DNA of 64,000 bases. Source: Planctomycetota bacterium. GTDB lineage: Bacteria > Planctomycetota > JACOTG01 > JAJDCM01. The first letter of the stretch is position 1, and the number at the start of each line of letters is the position of its first letter. Location: NCBI GenBank assembly GCA_029260825.1, contig JAJDCM010000322.1:1-64000 (forward strand), in the 5' to 3' direction. Both the position numbers and the translations under genes were made by a program. Positions 19,882-29,070 of the stretch are shown here, in pieces. A model generated the notes under the pieces. That model had not been told where the DNA came from, made no database searches, and worked only from the letters and a program-made list of their open reading frames with translations.

Positions 19882-20346
19882 ATGAATCGATGTAGCTCGA
19901 GGAGGTTCACCATCGAGCCCAAGAAGCTTGCCGAATTCTGCGCCCGTTTGGCTGCAGAGAAGAAGGCAGAAAAGATTGCGGTCTTGCACGTCGGCGAATT
20001 GCTGGCGATTGTCGAGTATTTTGTGATTTGCACCGGCCTGAACACCCGTCAGGTGAAGAGCATCGCCGAAGAAATCGACAAGAGTGCGAAGAGAGAAGGG
20101 GTCAAGAAGCTGTTCATTGACGGCACCGAGCACGGGAAATGGGTCTGTCTCGATTTCTCGGATGTGGTGGTGCACGTCATGCTTCCCGAACAGCGGGAGT
20201 TCTACGGCCTTGAGCACCTCTGGGCCGATGCGCCTCGACACACGATCGAGGGAATCACCAACAGAAAACCCAGGTCGGATTCTGATTCCGATTCGGATTC
20301 CGAATCAGAATCGGAAACTCTGGATGGTGCCGAAGCCGCCAGTTGA
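19882..20346 (+). CDS. rsfS: ribosome silencing factor RsfS with acidic Ser/Asp tail
   Basis: This DUF143 protein binds uL14 on the large subunit and blocks subunit joining under starvation. Conserved blocks are YFVICTGLNTRQVKSIAEEI, DGTEHGKWVCLDFSDVVVHVM and REFYGLEHLWADAP. At 154 residues it is about 30 longer than usual. The excess is a C-terminal DSDSDSDSESESE-type tail encoded by a simple GATTC/GAATC-rich repeat. It follows hppA closely on the same strand and is convergent with the DinB gene, with 7 bp between the stops. Confidence 0.92.
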   Translation: MNRCSSRRFTIEPKKLAEFCARLAAEKKAEKIAVLHVGELLAIVEYFVICTGLNTRQVKSIAEEIDKSAKREGVKKLFIDGTEHGKWVCLDFSDVVVHVMLPEQREFYGLEHLWADAPRHTIEGITNRKPRSDSDSDSDSESESETLDGAEAAS

Positions 20347-20353
20347 CGGGCTG

Positions 20354-20812
20354 CTACGGCATGAAGAGAGTTGAGCTATCCAGGGGAAGCCCCAGGGTCT
20401 TCAGGTAGAGGAAGAGCTGGGTGCGGTGATGCACCTCGTGCAGGATCAGTCCCATGAACGCCACTTCTGCTTTGATGGCGGGCTGTCCGGGCGGGTTCAC
20501 GTCCTTGTTCAGGAACTTCCCCTCCGGAAACTCCTTCATCGCTTTAAGAGTCCTGGCGTAGGTTTGATCCAGTAGTTTGACCACGGCATCCACCGTTTCC
20601 ATCTGCTCTTCGGTGTCCGGGTTCCAGTCGTCGGAAACAATCCCGTTTCGGGTCATGGATTCGGCGAAGATGAAGTGGTTGGCCAGCTCCTTGATGGAGA
20701 ACATGTTGTCCTGGGGGCGAAAGTTGAATTGATCCTCGGGGATCATCGCCACGAGTCGCCGGGTCGCGGTGCGGACGAACTTCAGGTACTCGAGAAAACC
20801 ACTCTTGGTCAT
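20354..20812 (-). CDS. DinB/YfiT-family putative metalloprotein
   Basis: A 152-residue four-helix bundle of the DinB superfamily, thiol-dependent or metal-binding enzymes of mostly unknown reaction. Likely metal histidines lie in KELANHFIFAES and in LILHEVHHRTQLFLYL near the C-terminus, the usual pattern for the family. The N-terminus WxxxR-like portion is FLEYLKFVRTATRRLVAMI. It is a single gene on the minus strand between rsfS and the sulfatase operon. No specific function can be assigned. Confidence 0.8.
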   Translation of the reverse strand: MTKSGFLEYLKFVRTATRRLVAMIPEDQFNFRPQDNMFSIKELANHFIFAESMTRNGIVSDDWNPDTEEQMETVDAVVKLLDQTYARTLKAMKEFPEGKFLNKDVNPPGQPAIKAEVAFMGLILHEVHHRTQLFLYLKTLGLPLDSSTLFMP

Positions 20813-20928
20813 GGGATGGACTCGCTATTCCTGGGTGACTGATCCGGCCAGAACTCGGATCACACTTCTCTGCCTGGCCCGACCGGTTCCTGAACCCGCA
20901 CATTACCAAAAACAGGGTCTGCCGGAGC

Positions 20929-22305
20929 TTACGGAGTTCGGATTTTCCAGGAGGTGTGGAGGGCTCGGAGCTCCAGCAAGAGCTCCAGCTGAAACGAGCC
21001 GTCGGTCATGAGGTTCACCATCTCGTGAGGATCGTTGTTCAGGTTGTACAAGCGTTCCATTCCCGTCCGGATGTCGATCACGTATTTGAATCCGGAGGTC
21101 GGTCCCTCGAAACTAAAAGTGCTCTCCCAGTGACCGGCACCGGGTGCATCGCCTTCAAGGTGGATCGTGGATCGGATGGGGCGGTCCTGAAAGATGAGGG
21201 GCAACATGCTCGCTCCCGGAAGGCTGGGTGCTGCCGGAAGGCCGGCGAGCTCGAGCAGGGTCGGAAGCAAGTCGACCGCCGACGCGGGATGGGTCACGAT
21301 CTTTTCGGGAATCCCAGGGCCGGCCAGAATCGCCGGAACCCGGCAGCTTTCTTCGTACCAGTATCCCTTGTGATTGGCGAGGCCGTGGCTTCCTCCCATG
21401 ACCCCGTTGTCGCTGGTGAAGAGGATGTACGTCTTGTCTTTCAGGCCGAGCATTTCAAGCTCGGCGATGATGCGGGCGATCTGGTGGTCAAGGTCCGTGA
21501 TCGACGAGTAGTAAGAAGGCCAGTCAAAATCCTCCACGGGCCCCGGAGGAAGCCCGGGTGCGGGATTGTCTTCGGTTGCCTGTTGTGAATAGGGGAACTC
21601 ACTCTGGCAGCAGTAGGGGCCGTGGGGAGCGGTTGTTGAGAGGAACAGGAGCCATTCCTTGCGATCAGAGCTGCGCTTTCTGAGGAAGTCGATGCTGGCG
21701 TCCGTGAAGACGTGGGTGACGTTTCCAGGCACGGTTTCGAGGGTGCCCCGGACTTCCAGCTCCGGGTCGGTGTAGTTGGAGGATCCGCTCGGGAGCCAGA
21801 GGGGAGTTTCTTGAAATCCCCAGCCGCGAGGGTCGCCGCCAAGATGGGCCTTCCCGATGTAACCGGTTCGATAACCGGCCGAATTGAATCTTGATGCCAG
21901 GGTTGGAGTTTCGGGAGGAAAGTCGATCCAGGCCCGATTCCGGATGAGATCGTTCAGGCTGTTTTGATGGCCGTAGTTGCCGGTCAGAATCGTTGCTCGG
22001 CTCGGGCTACAGAGGGGAGTTGGAATGTAGAAACGATCGAAGTAAGTGCCGCTTGCGGCGAGTGAATCGAGAGTCGGGGTTTGCACGACCAGATTTCCCG
22101 TGGACTTCAGGCAATCCCAGCGCATGTCATCGACCAGGATGATCAGGAAGTTGGGGCGATCCTTCGGGGGCTCCTCGTTGGCAAATGCCGGCCTTTCGAG
22201 AGGGGCCAGGGAGAGACCCAGGAGAAGGATAGCAATCAGACCCTTGATGAGCTTTTGGGGGGCGGTTTGGCGACTCACGTTGCGTCCTTTATGTCGTCGA
22301 TTCAT
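20929..22305 (-). CDS. exported type I sulfatase
   Basis: It carries a signal peptide (LIAILLLGLSLAPLERPAFA) and is 458 residues long. The formylglycine motif CSPSR has its cysteine at C99, the metal ligands are D59-D60 in LVDDMRWDCL, and LFTSDNGVMGGSHG follows. It shares long stretches with the sulfatase at 12325 (IGKAHLGGDPRGWGFQ against IGKTHLGGDPRAWGFQ; TTAPHGPYCC in both), so the two are paralogues of one specialised subfamily. The SBBP protein gene ends 9 bp upstream on the same strand, so they are probably co-transcribed. Confidence 0.9.
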   Translation of the reverse strand: MNRRHKGRNVSRQTAPQKLIKGLIAILLLGLSLAPLERPAFANEEPPKDRPNFLIILVDDMRWDCLKSTGNLVVQTPTLDSLAASGTYFDRFYIPTPLCSPSRATILTGNYGHQNSLNDLIRNRAWIDFPPETPTLASRFNSAGYRTGYIGKAHLGGDPRGWGFQETPLWLPSGSSNYTDPELEVRGTLETVPGNVTHVFTDASIDFLRKRSSDRKEWLLFLSTTAPHGPYCCQSEFPYSQQATEDNPAPGLPPGPVEDFDWPSYYSSITDLDHQIARIIAELEMLGLKDKTYILFTSDNGVMGGSHGLANHKGYWYEESCRVPAILAGPGIPEKIVTHPASAVDLLPTLLELAGLPAAPSLPGASMLPLIFQDRPIRSTIHLEGDAPGAGHWESTFSFEGPTSGFKYVIDIRTGMERLYNLNNDPHEMVNLMTDGSFQLELLLELRALHTSWKIRTP

Positions 22306-22314
22306 GAATGAGAC

Positions 22315-24498
22315 TTACCGAGACGGGGTGGCGGGGAGCATGAAGCGGGCGGCGAAAACATCCCACGCTCCTGACCAGGTTGGATCTTGAGATCCTGGTG
22401 TCGTCGGAAAACTTCGACTGAGAGTCTGACCCACGATGACGACTCCTTCGGGGCCGTCCAGCGCGAGCACGCTGCCGGCGTCGAGGTCTCTGTGGCCAAA
22501 GTAAGTGCTGTATACGAGCTCTGATCCGTTGGCCGAGATTCGGGAGAGGAACGCGTCGGAGCCTCGCAACCCTTGTGGACCGGTTCCAATCGCATCCGGG
22601 GTGGTGGGGAACGTGTCCGAGACGGTCGAGCCGGTGAGAGTCACCCCGCTGGCGTCATCGACCGCGATGTCGAAGCTGTATTCGAGCTTGTTGCCCCCGA
22701 GATAGGTGGACCAGATGACGTCGGCGAGAGAGGCGCCTCCGCGACGAAGGCGGGTGACGAAGACTTCCAGGCCTCCCGCTCGCTGGGTTTGAAAGGCTCC
22801 GGGTGTCACCGGAAATTGATTGCTCCAGGAGAACCCGGTGGTGACGATGTCGCCGGTCAAGGTAAACGCCAGGCTTGTGACCGAGTCGTTCCCTTTCCCG
22901 CCGAGCAGGGTGGAATAGTCAAGATCTGCCCCACCAGGCGTGAAGGAGGAAACGAATGCATCCCCTTTGCCGCCGTACTCGGTGCGAACCGAGCCCACCG
23001 TGGTGGGAAAATCGGGGGAGAATGTCATGCCTCCGACAACCAGGCCATGAATCGGATCATGGGCAAGGTCGTTGATCGTGTCGTTCCTGGACCCTCCAAG
23101 ATAGGTGGAGTAGACCGTGTGAGCTGCACCGACTGCACTGGTGAAGCTGAGAATCGTGACGAATCCCTCCCGTTCCCCGGCTGATTCCCGCTGGTATGCG
23201 TTCTGGGTGACGGGGAAATCGGCTGAATCGGTTTCTCCGGCGACGATGAGCTGGCGAGAGCTGGTGAAGGCGAGGGTGGTGATCCTGTCATCGTCACTTC
23301 CCCCCAGATACCCGGAATAGTTGAGGCGGACTCCGTTGGGTGCCATTTGCACCACGAATCCGTCAAGCTCGCCGGAGAGCTCGTTGTCGACTGCGTTATC
23401 GGTGGTCGGAAAATCAACGGAGAATGTCTCACCGGTGATGATCGAGCCTCCCGTGATGGGATCGACATAGATGTCGGAGATCTTCTCTCCACCCCGTCCG
23501 CCGACGAACGTGGAGAACAGGATCTTGTCTCCCTCCGGGCTAAGAGCGGTCACGTACACGTCTGACCGACCGGTGACTTCTCGGTCTTGAGCGCCGGGGG
23601 TCGTGGGGAAGTCGGGGGAGGCGGTTTCCCCGGCAATGACGACCATCCCGGTGGGATTGACCGCCACCGCGCGAGCGTATTCCGAATCCGAATCGCCAAG
23701 GAACGTGGACCATTCGAGCTGAGGGTCGATCACAAGACGATCGGATGAATCCCAGGTCGGAGCGGTGAAGCCGTAGGTCGTTGAACCGAGCAAGACGAAG
23801 GAGGCTTGAATTTCCTTCCTCTGACCGTTCGGACTTTCGATGTAGGAAATCGGGGGGCGGTGTCGGATGGACCCGACCTGGGTCGTCATGACCAGGGCAC
23901 CGTCGTCATCGATTTCGAGCCTGGTGACACCTTCGCATTTGATCTTCACCTGGTTCAGGTCGGCGCCGGGGCCGAGGAGGAGATCGTATTCAAGGGTTGT
24001 CCCCTGGGAGTAAGCACGGACATCGATTCCGGGATAGATGGCCTGGTACCGCACGCTCGCGAAACAAGGGACTTGCGAGCGCCATTTTTTCGGGTTGTTC
24101 CCGAAGAAGTAGTTGTAGATCGTGTCTTGCTTTCCTTCGCCGATGAGTTGGGCTTGGTTCCCTTTTTCGAAGGTGAGCTTGACCACGCAGGTTCTCTGGT
24201 TCCCGGAGGCTTCTTGTCCATCGACCTGAAGGATCATTCCCCTCGGAAAGAGCCGGGTGTAGGTGGAGCCGTTTCGAAGAACGAACTGATCGGAAGTGTC
24301 CCACTGCCCTCGGTTTTCGATGAACGAAAGAGGGATGTTCTTTCCGAGCGGCTGCACTTTTACATCGGTGGCAGATGCGGGTTTTTTCTCTGGAAAGCCA
24401 TACGCCGACCCATTGAACCCTAGGACTAGGATTACTAGAAGCGGCAGAATGGCCCGTCCGGACTGGCCCCCGGTTTTGGGCAATTCAAACGTCGACAA
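22315..24498 (-). CDS. secreted SBBP-repeat beta-propeller protein
   Basis: The protein has 727 residues and opens with a hydrophobic segment (AILPLLVILVLGFNGSAYG), a likely signal peptide. An N-terminal domain follows with SFIENRGQWDTSDQFVLRNG, the usual head of SBBP proteins. At least eight beta-propeller-like repeats follow, each with YSTYLGG or a variant and an F-P-T-T-P motif (ASPDFPTTPGA, SRSFPTTPGS). Such proteins are exported and their ligands are unknown. The C-terminus shows no sorting signal I recognise. It lies upstream of, and nearly adjacent to, the second sulfatase. Confidence 0.88.
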   Translation of the reverse strand: MSTFELPKTGGQSGRAILPLLVILVLGFNGSAYGFPEKKPASATDVKVQPLGKNIPLSFIENRGQWDTSDQFVLRNGSTYTRLFPRGMILQVDGQEASGNQRTCVVKLTFEKGNQAQLIGEGKQDTIYNYFFGNNPKKWRSQVPCFASVRYQAIYPGIDVRAYSQGTTLEYDLLLGPGADLNQVKIKCEGVTRLEIDDDGALVMTTQVGSIRHRPPISYIESPNGQRKEIQASFVLLGSTTYGFTAPTWDSSDRLVIDPQLEWSTFLGDSDSEYARAVAVNPTGMVVIAGETASPDFPTTPGAQDREVTGRSDVYVTALSPEGDKILFSTFVGGRGGEKISDIYVDPITGGSIITGETFSVDFPTTDNAVDNELSGELDGFVVQMAPNGVRLNYSGYLGGSDDDRITTLAFTSSRQLIVAGETDSADFPVTQNAYQRESAGEREGFVTILSFTSAVGAAHTVYSTYLGGSRNDTINDLAHDPIHGLVVGGMTFSPDFPTTVGSVRTEYGGKGDAFVSSFTPGGADLDYSTLLGGKGNDSVTSLAFTLTGDIVTTGFSWSNQFPVTPGAFQTQRAGGLEVFVTRLRRGGASLADVIWSTYLGGNKLEYSFDIAVDDASGVTLTGSTVSDTFPTTPDAIGTGPQGLRGSDAFLSRISANGSELVYSTYFGHRDLDAGSVLALDGPEGVVIVGQTLSRSFPTTPGSQDPTWSGAWDVFAARFMLPATPSR

Positions 24499-24704
24499 TG
24501 CGCGTCCCCTTTAGTTAGCCGCCCTAATCTCCTTCTGGCGACCCCTCTATTAAATGGCTTGCGGCAAGAAATGGCAAGAGGTAAAGACTGATCAGGCTTG
24601 ATCGTTGGCGGAATTGGCAACCTGAGGCGGTTTCGTTCGAATCGCTCGAGCGATTTGCCTCAATTTGACGGATTCGTGCTCTTTGGCCCGGCGTGATGGA
24701 TCAA

Positions 24705-27071
24705 TCAGGACGCGGGTTCTGGGGTCTTGGCCGAGGGATCCTCGGGTTCCGCGTCGGTCTTTTTCGGATCGTCCTTTGAGTCTTTCCCGAGCGACATGGT
24801 GTTGCGGCATTTTGGATAGCCGGTGCAGGCTACAAAACGACCTCGCCGTCCGACCTTGACGGTCATGGGCTTTCCACATTTGTCGCATTTCTCGTGTCCC
24901 TTTTCCGGAAGAAGGGGTTGGTCCTTCTCGTCGACCGCATAGGTGTGGCGACATTTGGGGAAGGCGGAACACGCCAGGAATTTTCCTCGTTTACCCGTTC
25001 GTAGATAGAGCATCGAATCGCAGAGCGGGCATTTGTGATCGGTTTCTTTGGGCGGTTCTTTTGGCCCGTCGGAGCCGATGGAGCGGGTGTTCTTGCAGTC
25101 AGGGTAGCCCGTGCAAGCGTAGAACTTTCCCCGGCTTCCCTGTTTGAGAGCCATGTTGCTTCCGCATTGATCGCAGGTGAGCTCTTCGCCGTCTTCGGCT
25201 TCTTCTTCACCGTATTCGCTGATGGCTCTTGTGTTCTTGCAGTCGGGATATCCGGAGCAGGCGAGGAACTTTCCGTTCTTGTTGTAGCGGATGACGAAGG
25301 GCTTCTTGCACTTGTCGCAGTTCTCTTCGCTCTTTTCCGGGTTTCGCTTGATGTCCTGCATGTTCTCGTAGGCTTTGGCGAGATCTTCATCGAAGATCTT
25401 GTAGAAGCTTCCGACAACATTGACCCAGTCGGCGGTGGCGTCTTCGACTTTATCGAGGTTGTCCTCGAGCTTGGAAGTGAAGTCGACTTTCAGGATCTCG
25501 GGGAAATGCTCCTGGAGCTTGTCGGTGACAACGATGCCAAGCTCGGTGGCGAAGAACTTGCGGCTTCGCTGGAGAACGTATCCTCGATCTTGAATGGTCG
25601 AGATGATGGGGGCGTAGGTACTGGGTCGCCCGATCCCTTCTTTTTCCAGAGCTTTGACCAGGGTTGCTTCGCTGAATCGATTGGGCGGTTTGGTGAAGTG
25701 CTGGGTCGGTAGGAGTTCCTTCAACTGGAGGACTTCCTGTTCCGTGAGGCTTGGAAGGGCTTGTTCATCGGAAGGTCGTTCCCGTCTGAACACCTTGGTG
25801 TGTCCATCGAACAGGAGTTCTTTTCCGCTTGTGGTGAAGGTTCCGCGTCCTGCCTTGATCTTGACGTTGGTGAGAGCGAAACGGGCAGGCATCATCTGAC
25901 TTGCGACGAACCGTTCCCAGATCAGGTTGTAGAGCCTGAATTGATCATGGGTGAGGTGCTTTTGAATGTCGGTTGGGCTGCGCAAGGCGGAGGTTGGACG
26001 AACCGCTTCGTGAGCTTCCTGGCTTCGTTTTTTGGCCTTGTAGATGCTTGGCTTTTCGGGAAGGTACTTTTCGCCGAAGGCATCCAGGATGACGCCCCTT
26101 ACTTCTTTTACGGCTTCCGGGTCGATGTTGAGGGAGTCGGTTCTCATGTAGGTGATGAGGCCGGTGGCTCCCTCGGCCCCGAGTTCGATTCCTTCATAGA
26201 GCTGCTGGGCGACCATCATTGTTTTCTTCGCGCTGAAGCGAAGTTTGACGGAGGCTTGTTGCTGGAGTTGGCTTGTGTTGAAGGGGGGCAGGGGGCGTTC
26301 TGTTTTGTTTTGCCGGGTGATTTCATCGACGACAAAGGGTTTTTCTTTGATGTCGTTGAAGAACCCCATGGCTTCTTCTTCGTTGGTGGGTTTGACGGGT
26401 TTGTTGTCGATCCGTTTCAGCTCGGCCTTGAAGATCTCCTCTTCGGTTCCGTCGGTCCCTTTTTGGTGGAGGGTCGCGGTGATCTTCCAGTATTCCTCGG
26501 AGACGAACGCGCGGATTTCTTTTTCACGCTCGACGATGAGTTTCACGGCAACGGATTGGACCCGGCCGGCGGAGAGACCCTTGGCGATCTTGTCCCAGAG
26601 GAGGGGGGAGAGCTTGTAGCCCACGATGCGATCGAGAACCCGCCGAGCTTGCTGTGCATAGACCTTGTCCATGCTGATCTTGCCCGGGTTGTCGAAGGCT
26701 TCTTCGATTGCTTTTTTGGTGATGGCGTTGAAGGTGACCCGAATGGCTTTGTCTTCCGGGATGCTGAGAGCTTCGACGAGATGCCATGCGATGGCCTCTC
26801 CTTCGCGGTCGAGATCGGATGCGAGATAAACTTTCTCGGCGCTCGCGACCGCCTTCTTCAGTTCCCCGATGGTTTTGCCACGGCCTCGAATGGTGATGTA
26901 GTCGGGTTCGAACCCGCCCTTCTCTTCGAGGTTGATCCCGATCTTGTTCTTGGGAAGATCGCGAACATGGCCCATGGAGGCCTTCACGATGTAGTTGCTG
27001 CCAAGGACCTTATTGATGGTCTTGGCTTTGGCGGGGGACTCGACAATAACGACCGACTTCCCTTTTGCCAT
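24705..27071 (-). CDS. topA: DNA topoisomerase I
   Basis: A type IA topoisomerase of 788 residues that relaxes negative supercoils. The Toprim domain opens with SVVIVESPAKAKTINKVLG and has ASDLDREGEAIAWHL. The catalytic tyrosine is in GLITYMRTDSLNI. After about residue 590 come four C4 zinc ribbons (CDKCKKPF, CDQCGSNM, CPLCDSML, CDKCGKPM, each followed by CSGYPDC or a variant). An acidic/proline tail ends the protein. It is transcribed away from the tRNA and the island. Confidence 0.97.
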   Translation of the reverse strand: MAKGKSVVIVESPAKAKTINKVLGSNYIVKASMGHVRDLPKNKIGINLEEKGGFEPDYITIRGRGKTIGELKKAVASAEKVYLASDLDREGEAIAWHLVEALSIPEDKAIRVTFNAITKKAIEEAFDNPGKISMDKVYAQQARRVLDRIVGYKLSPLLWDKIAKGLSAGRVQSVAVKLIVEREKEIRAFVSEEYWKITATLHQKGTDGTEEEIFKAELKRIDNKPVKPTNEEEAMGFFNDIKEKPFVVDEITRQNKTERPLPPFNTSQLQQQASVKLRFSAKKTMMVAQQLYEGIELGAEGATGLITYMRTDSLNIDPEAVKEVRGVILDAFGEKYLPEKPSIYKAKKRSQEAHEAVRPTSALRSPTDIQKHLTHDQFRLYNLIWERFVASQMMPARFALTNVKIKAGRGTFTTSGKELLFDGHTKVFRRERPSDEQALPSLTEQEVLQLKELLPTQHFTKPPNRFSEATLVKALEKEGIGRPSTYAPIISTIQDRGYVLQRSRKFFATELGIVVTDKLQEHFPEILKVDFTSKLEDNLDKVEDATADWVNVVGSFYKIFDEDLAKAYENMQDIKRNPEKSEENCDKCKKPFVIRYNKNGKFLACSGYPDCKNTRAISEYGEEEAEDGEELTCDQCGSNMALKQGSRGKFYACTGYPDCKNTRSIGSDGPKEPPKETDHKCPLCDSMLYLRTGKRGKFLACSAFPKCRHTYAVDEKDQPLLPEKGHEKCDKCGKPMTVKVGRRGRFVACTGYPKCRNTMSLGKDSKDDPKKTDAEPEDPSAKTPEPAS

Positions 27072-27514
27072 GTTTTTTACCTACCTGCGCCTTCTTAACC
27101 CCAATCCCAATAACTATTTATCATGCCGTACGGGCCTGATCTCGCCGGGTTTCCGGTCGACCTTCTCGGGGGGACTGCTGTATAGCAAAAGCCCAAAAGA
27201 AGTGTCAAGCGAACCTGGTGAGGGGTCCTGTCACGACATCCCAAGCCACGAGCTTCCTGAACATTAATATGTAGGTCAAGGTTTGGGCAAGGCAGAAAGA
27301 GGGTGGAGGCCGGGTCAATGTGGATGTAAGTTGTTTATAGGTAATCGGTAAAATAAATTTATGCCTCTTTTTCTTGGAGGGGGAAGATCGGACCTGTGGT
27401 CAAACCTGACAGGAGAGGGAGACAAATCCCGAAAGATCGAAAACTGGCACCCCTGGATTCTGGAAGGGGCCCGGGGGAGCTGTTAGAATTCGCCGCTTGG
27501 AGATGCGTCTTTTC
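27072..27514. other. intergenic region between topA and the tRNA
   Basis: About 440 bp with no credible gene. It must hold the topA promoter (minus strand) and the tRNA promoter; a TAGAAT box lies at 27484-27489, 26 bp before the tRNA, but I see no convincing -35 box. Parts are AT-rich, around 27320-27370. Nothing else is recognised. Confidence 0.5.
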
Positions 27515-27588
27515 GGGCCTATAGCTCAGTCGGTTAGAGCACCGGACTCATAATCCGTCGGTCCCAGGTTCGAGTCCTGGTGGGCCCA
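27515..27588 (+). tRNA. tRNA with CAU anticodon, probably tRNA-Ile2 (lysidine type)
   Basis: A 74-nt cloverleaf: acceptor GGGCCTA/TGGGCCC with discriminator A, D-stem GCTC/GAGC, anticodon loop CTCATAA and T-arm CCAGG-TTCGAGT-CCTGG. The anticodon is CAU. The wording around it (GGACTCATAATCC) resembles tRNA-Ile2, where TilS changes C34 to lysidine, more than elongator tRNA-Met; this assignment is inferred. The CCA end is not encoded. Its 3' 49 bases are part of the island attachment site, so the present 3' half was supplied by the element. Confidence 0.92.
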
Positions 27589-28958
27589 TCTTTATGACCC
27601 TTCGTGTCATCGTCAGCCAATGAGTGACAAGGCGTGACGCTACCTTCACTTGCGGCGAGGTTGTGGTCGCCAATTCCAGCGTCAGATGATGTGACACTGT
27701 CTGTCACCCGCGGACAAGGAAAGGCATCTTTCACCCCAAGTGTCACCCCAAGCGATCCTGGGTCAGTCCCCGTAGCGAGTTGCTTTTCCTCGGATTTGGT
27801 CTCGGATGTCGGCGGGGGTGTAAGCTTTTCGAGGGCGTGGCCTAGATCGACGCGTCGGACATGGGTGTAACGGTCGATTGTGAGCGCGATCGTCGAGTGT
27901 CTAGCGAGGGCCTGGGCCTCGGCGGGGTGAATGCCGCTTTGCGCGAGATCGGTGATGTAGGCGTGTCGAAGAGCGTGGAAGTCGATGATTCGACCAGTGT
28001 CGTCCGTGGCGTCGATTCCGGCCGCTTTCAAGTCCCGACGCAGCATCTCAGCGGCACGCTCTCTCCAGGTACCGGGCCAAAGGAGTGCACGGGGTAAGCG
28101 GGTCTCGAGCCAAAGAACGAGCTCTTTTGTCAGGAAGGTTGGAAGTGGTTGGACATCGCATCGTCGTCTTTTGGAATAAGCGGCTTCTACGGTGACGCTG
28201 GGCGGAGTAGCTTCAAGGTCAAAGCTACTCCGTGTCAGGCTTGCCAGCTCCGACACCCTTAGGCCGGAGAAGCGTGCCACTACATAGAGGCGGGCCCGAT
28301 CCTCTCCGGATACACCTCGGAAAGCTGGGCCGACTCGTGTGGCGGCGAGTAGGTTTGTCAGCTCCTCGGGCTCGATGCATCGTCGCACCCGCCTTACGTC
28401 GGCACGTTCGTTCACAGCCGCAAGCGAGAGAAACGGATTACGCGCGATCCGGTCCGTCGATAGGGCCCATCGGGCAAATGACCGAATTGCAGCGATGTAG
28501 GCATTGATTGTCCGAAGTGCAAGTCCCTTCCTCTTGTCGGTCTCTTGGCGGAGCGTTCCTAAATGAGCGACGACCTTAGTGGCGTCTAGGTGCGCGAGGC
28601 GGGTGATGCCGCAGGAATCAAAAACTTCCTTTAGTCGAGACAGCGTGAGCTTTACATGCTTCTGAGAGTCATTTTTGGCTTCCAGGTGGGCCTTGTAGTC
28701 TGCGATGTGATCCTTGAGCTCTCGCGCAGCGTGCAGGGCGAGCGTGCCATCGTAGAGCCCGGCGGATTCCTTCTCGGCTCTTTTTACGAGATCAGTCATT
28801 AGTGCTTGGGTCGCGGATTTGTCGGTATAGCCGCGAATGCGTTGGCGGACACCGTTTGAGTCCGCAAGCTCAACGTACCAGCGTGAGGCTCGCTTGCGTG
28901 TCTTCTTCCCGGTGGTGGGGTCGGCTACGGTGTATACCGGCTTGAAGATGTGCGCCAC
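27534..28958 (-). CDS. tyrosine recombinase (island integrase)
   Basis: A site-specific integrase of 474 residues. The start is GTG at 28958 with AAGGAG nine bases upstream. The N-terminal part holds the arm-binding and core-binding domains. The catalytic domain shows Arg in FSGLRVSELASL, HALRH (HxxR), ARHS and the nucleophile tyrosine in DRYTHV. The last residues (GPTRTRTWDRRIMSPVL) are encoded by the att core and the tRNA. The stop lies in the tRNA 5' of the core, so integration supplies the present C-terminus. In the excised form the frame would continue into the tail now at 52026-52217. Confidence 0.95.
   Translation of the reverse strand: MAHIFKPVYTVADPTTGKKTRKRASRWYVELADSNGVRQRIRGYTDKSATQALMTDLVKRAEKESAGLYDGTLALHAARELKDHIADYKAHLEAKNDSQKHVKLTLSRLKEVFDSCGITRLAHLDATKVVAHLGTLRQETDKRKGLALRTINAYIAAIRSFARWALSTDRIARNPFLSLAAVNERADVRRVRRCIEPEELTNLLAATRVGPAFRGVSGEDRARLYVVARFSGLRVSELASLTRSSFDLEATPPSVTVEAAYSKRRRCDVQPLPTFLTKELVLWLETRLPRALLWPGTWRERAAEMLRRDLKAAGIDATDDTGRIIDFHALRHAYITDLAQSGIHPAEAQALARHSTIALTIDRYTHVRRVDLGHALEKLTPPPTSETKSEEKQLATGTDPGSLGVTLGVKDAFPCPRVTDSVTSSDAGIGDHNLAASEGSVTPCHSLADDDTKGHKDGPTRTRTWDRRIMSPVL
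27540..27589 (+). repeat. attL, 50-bp direct repeat in the tRNA 3' half
   Basis: This 50-bp sequence, starting CACCGGACTCATAATCC and ending GGGCCCAT, is repeated without a mismatch at 52218-52267. It covers the anticodon arm to the discriminator base plus one base. The integrase ORF (minus strand) runs through it. Confidence 0.95.
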
Positions 28959-29070
28959 GGGTATTTCTCCTTACTCATAGATTCGTTGTTGTGAAAATCC
29001 ACAACAGAACCTTGTGGTTCGCGTTGGTGTCGAGTCATTATTCTGAGCCGCTATGACATCCTAGTTTACA

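Noticed and set aside
25761-27098. 445-aa plus-strand ORF
   Set aside because: It is the antisense shadow of topA with no family motif; topA itself is certain.
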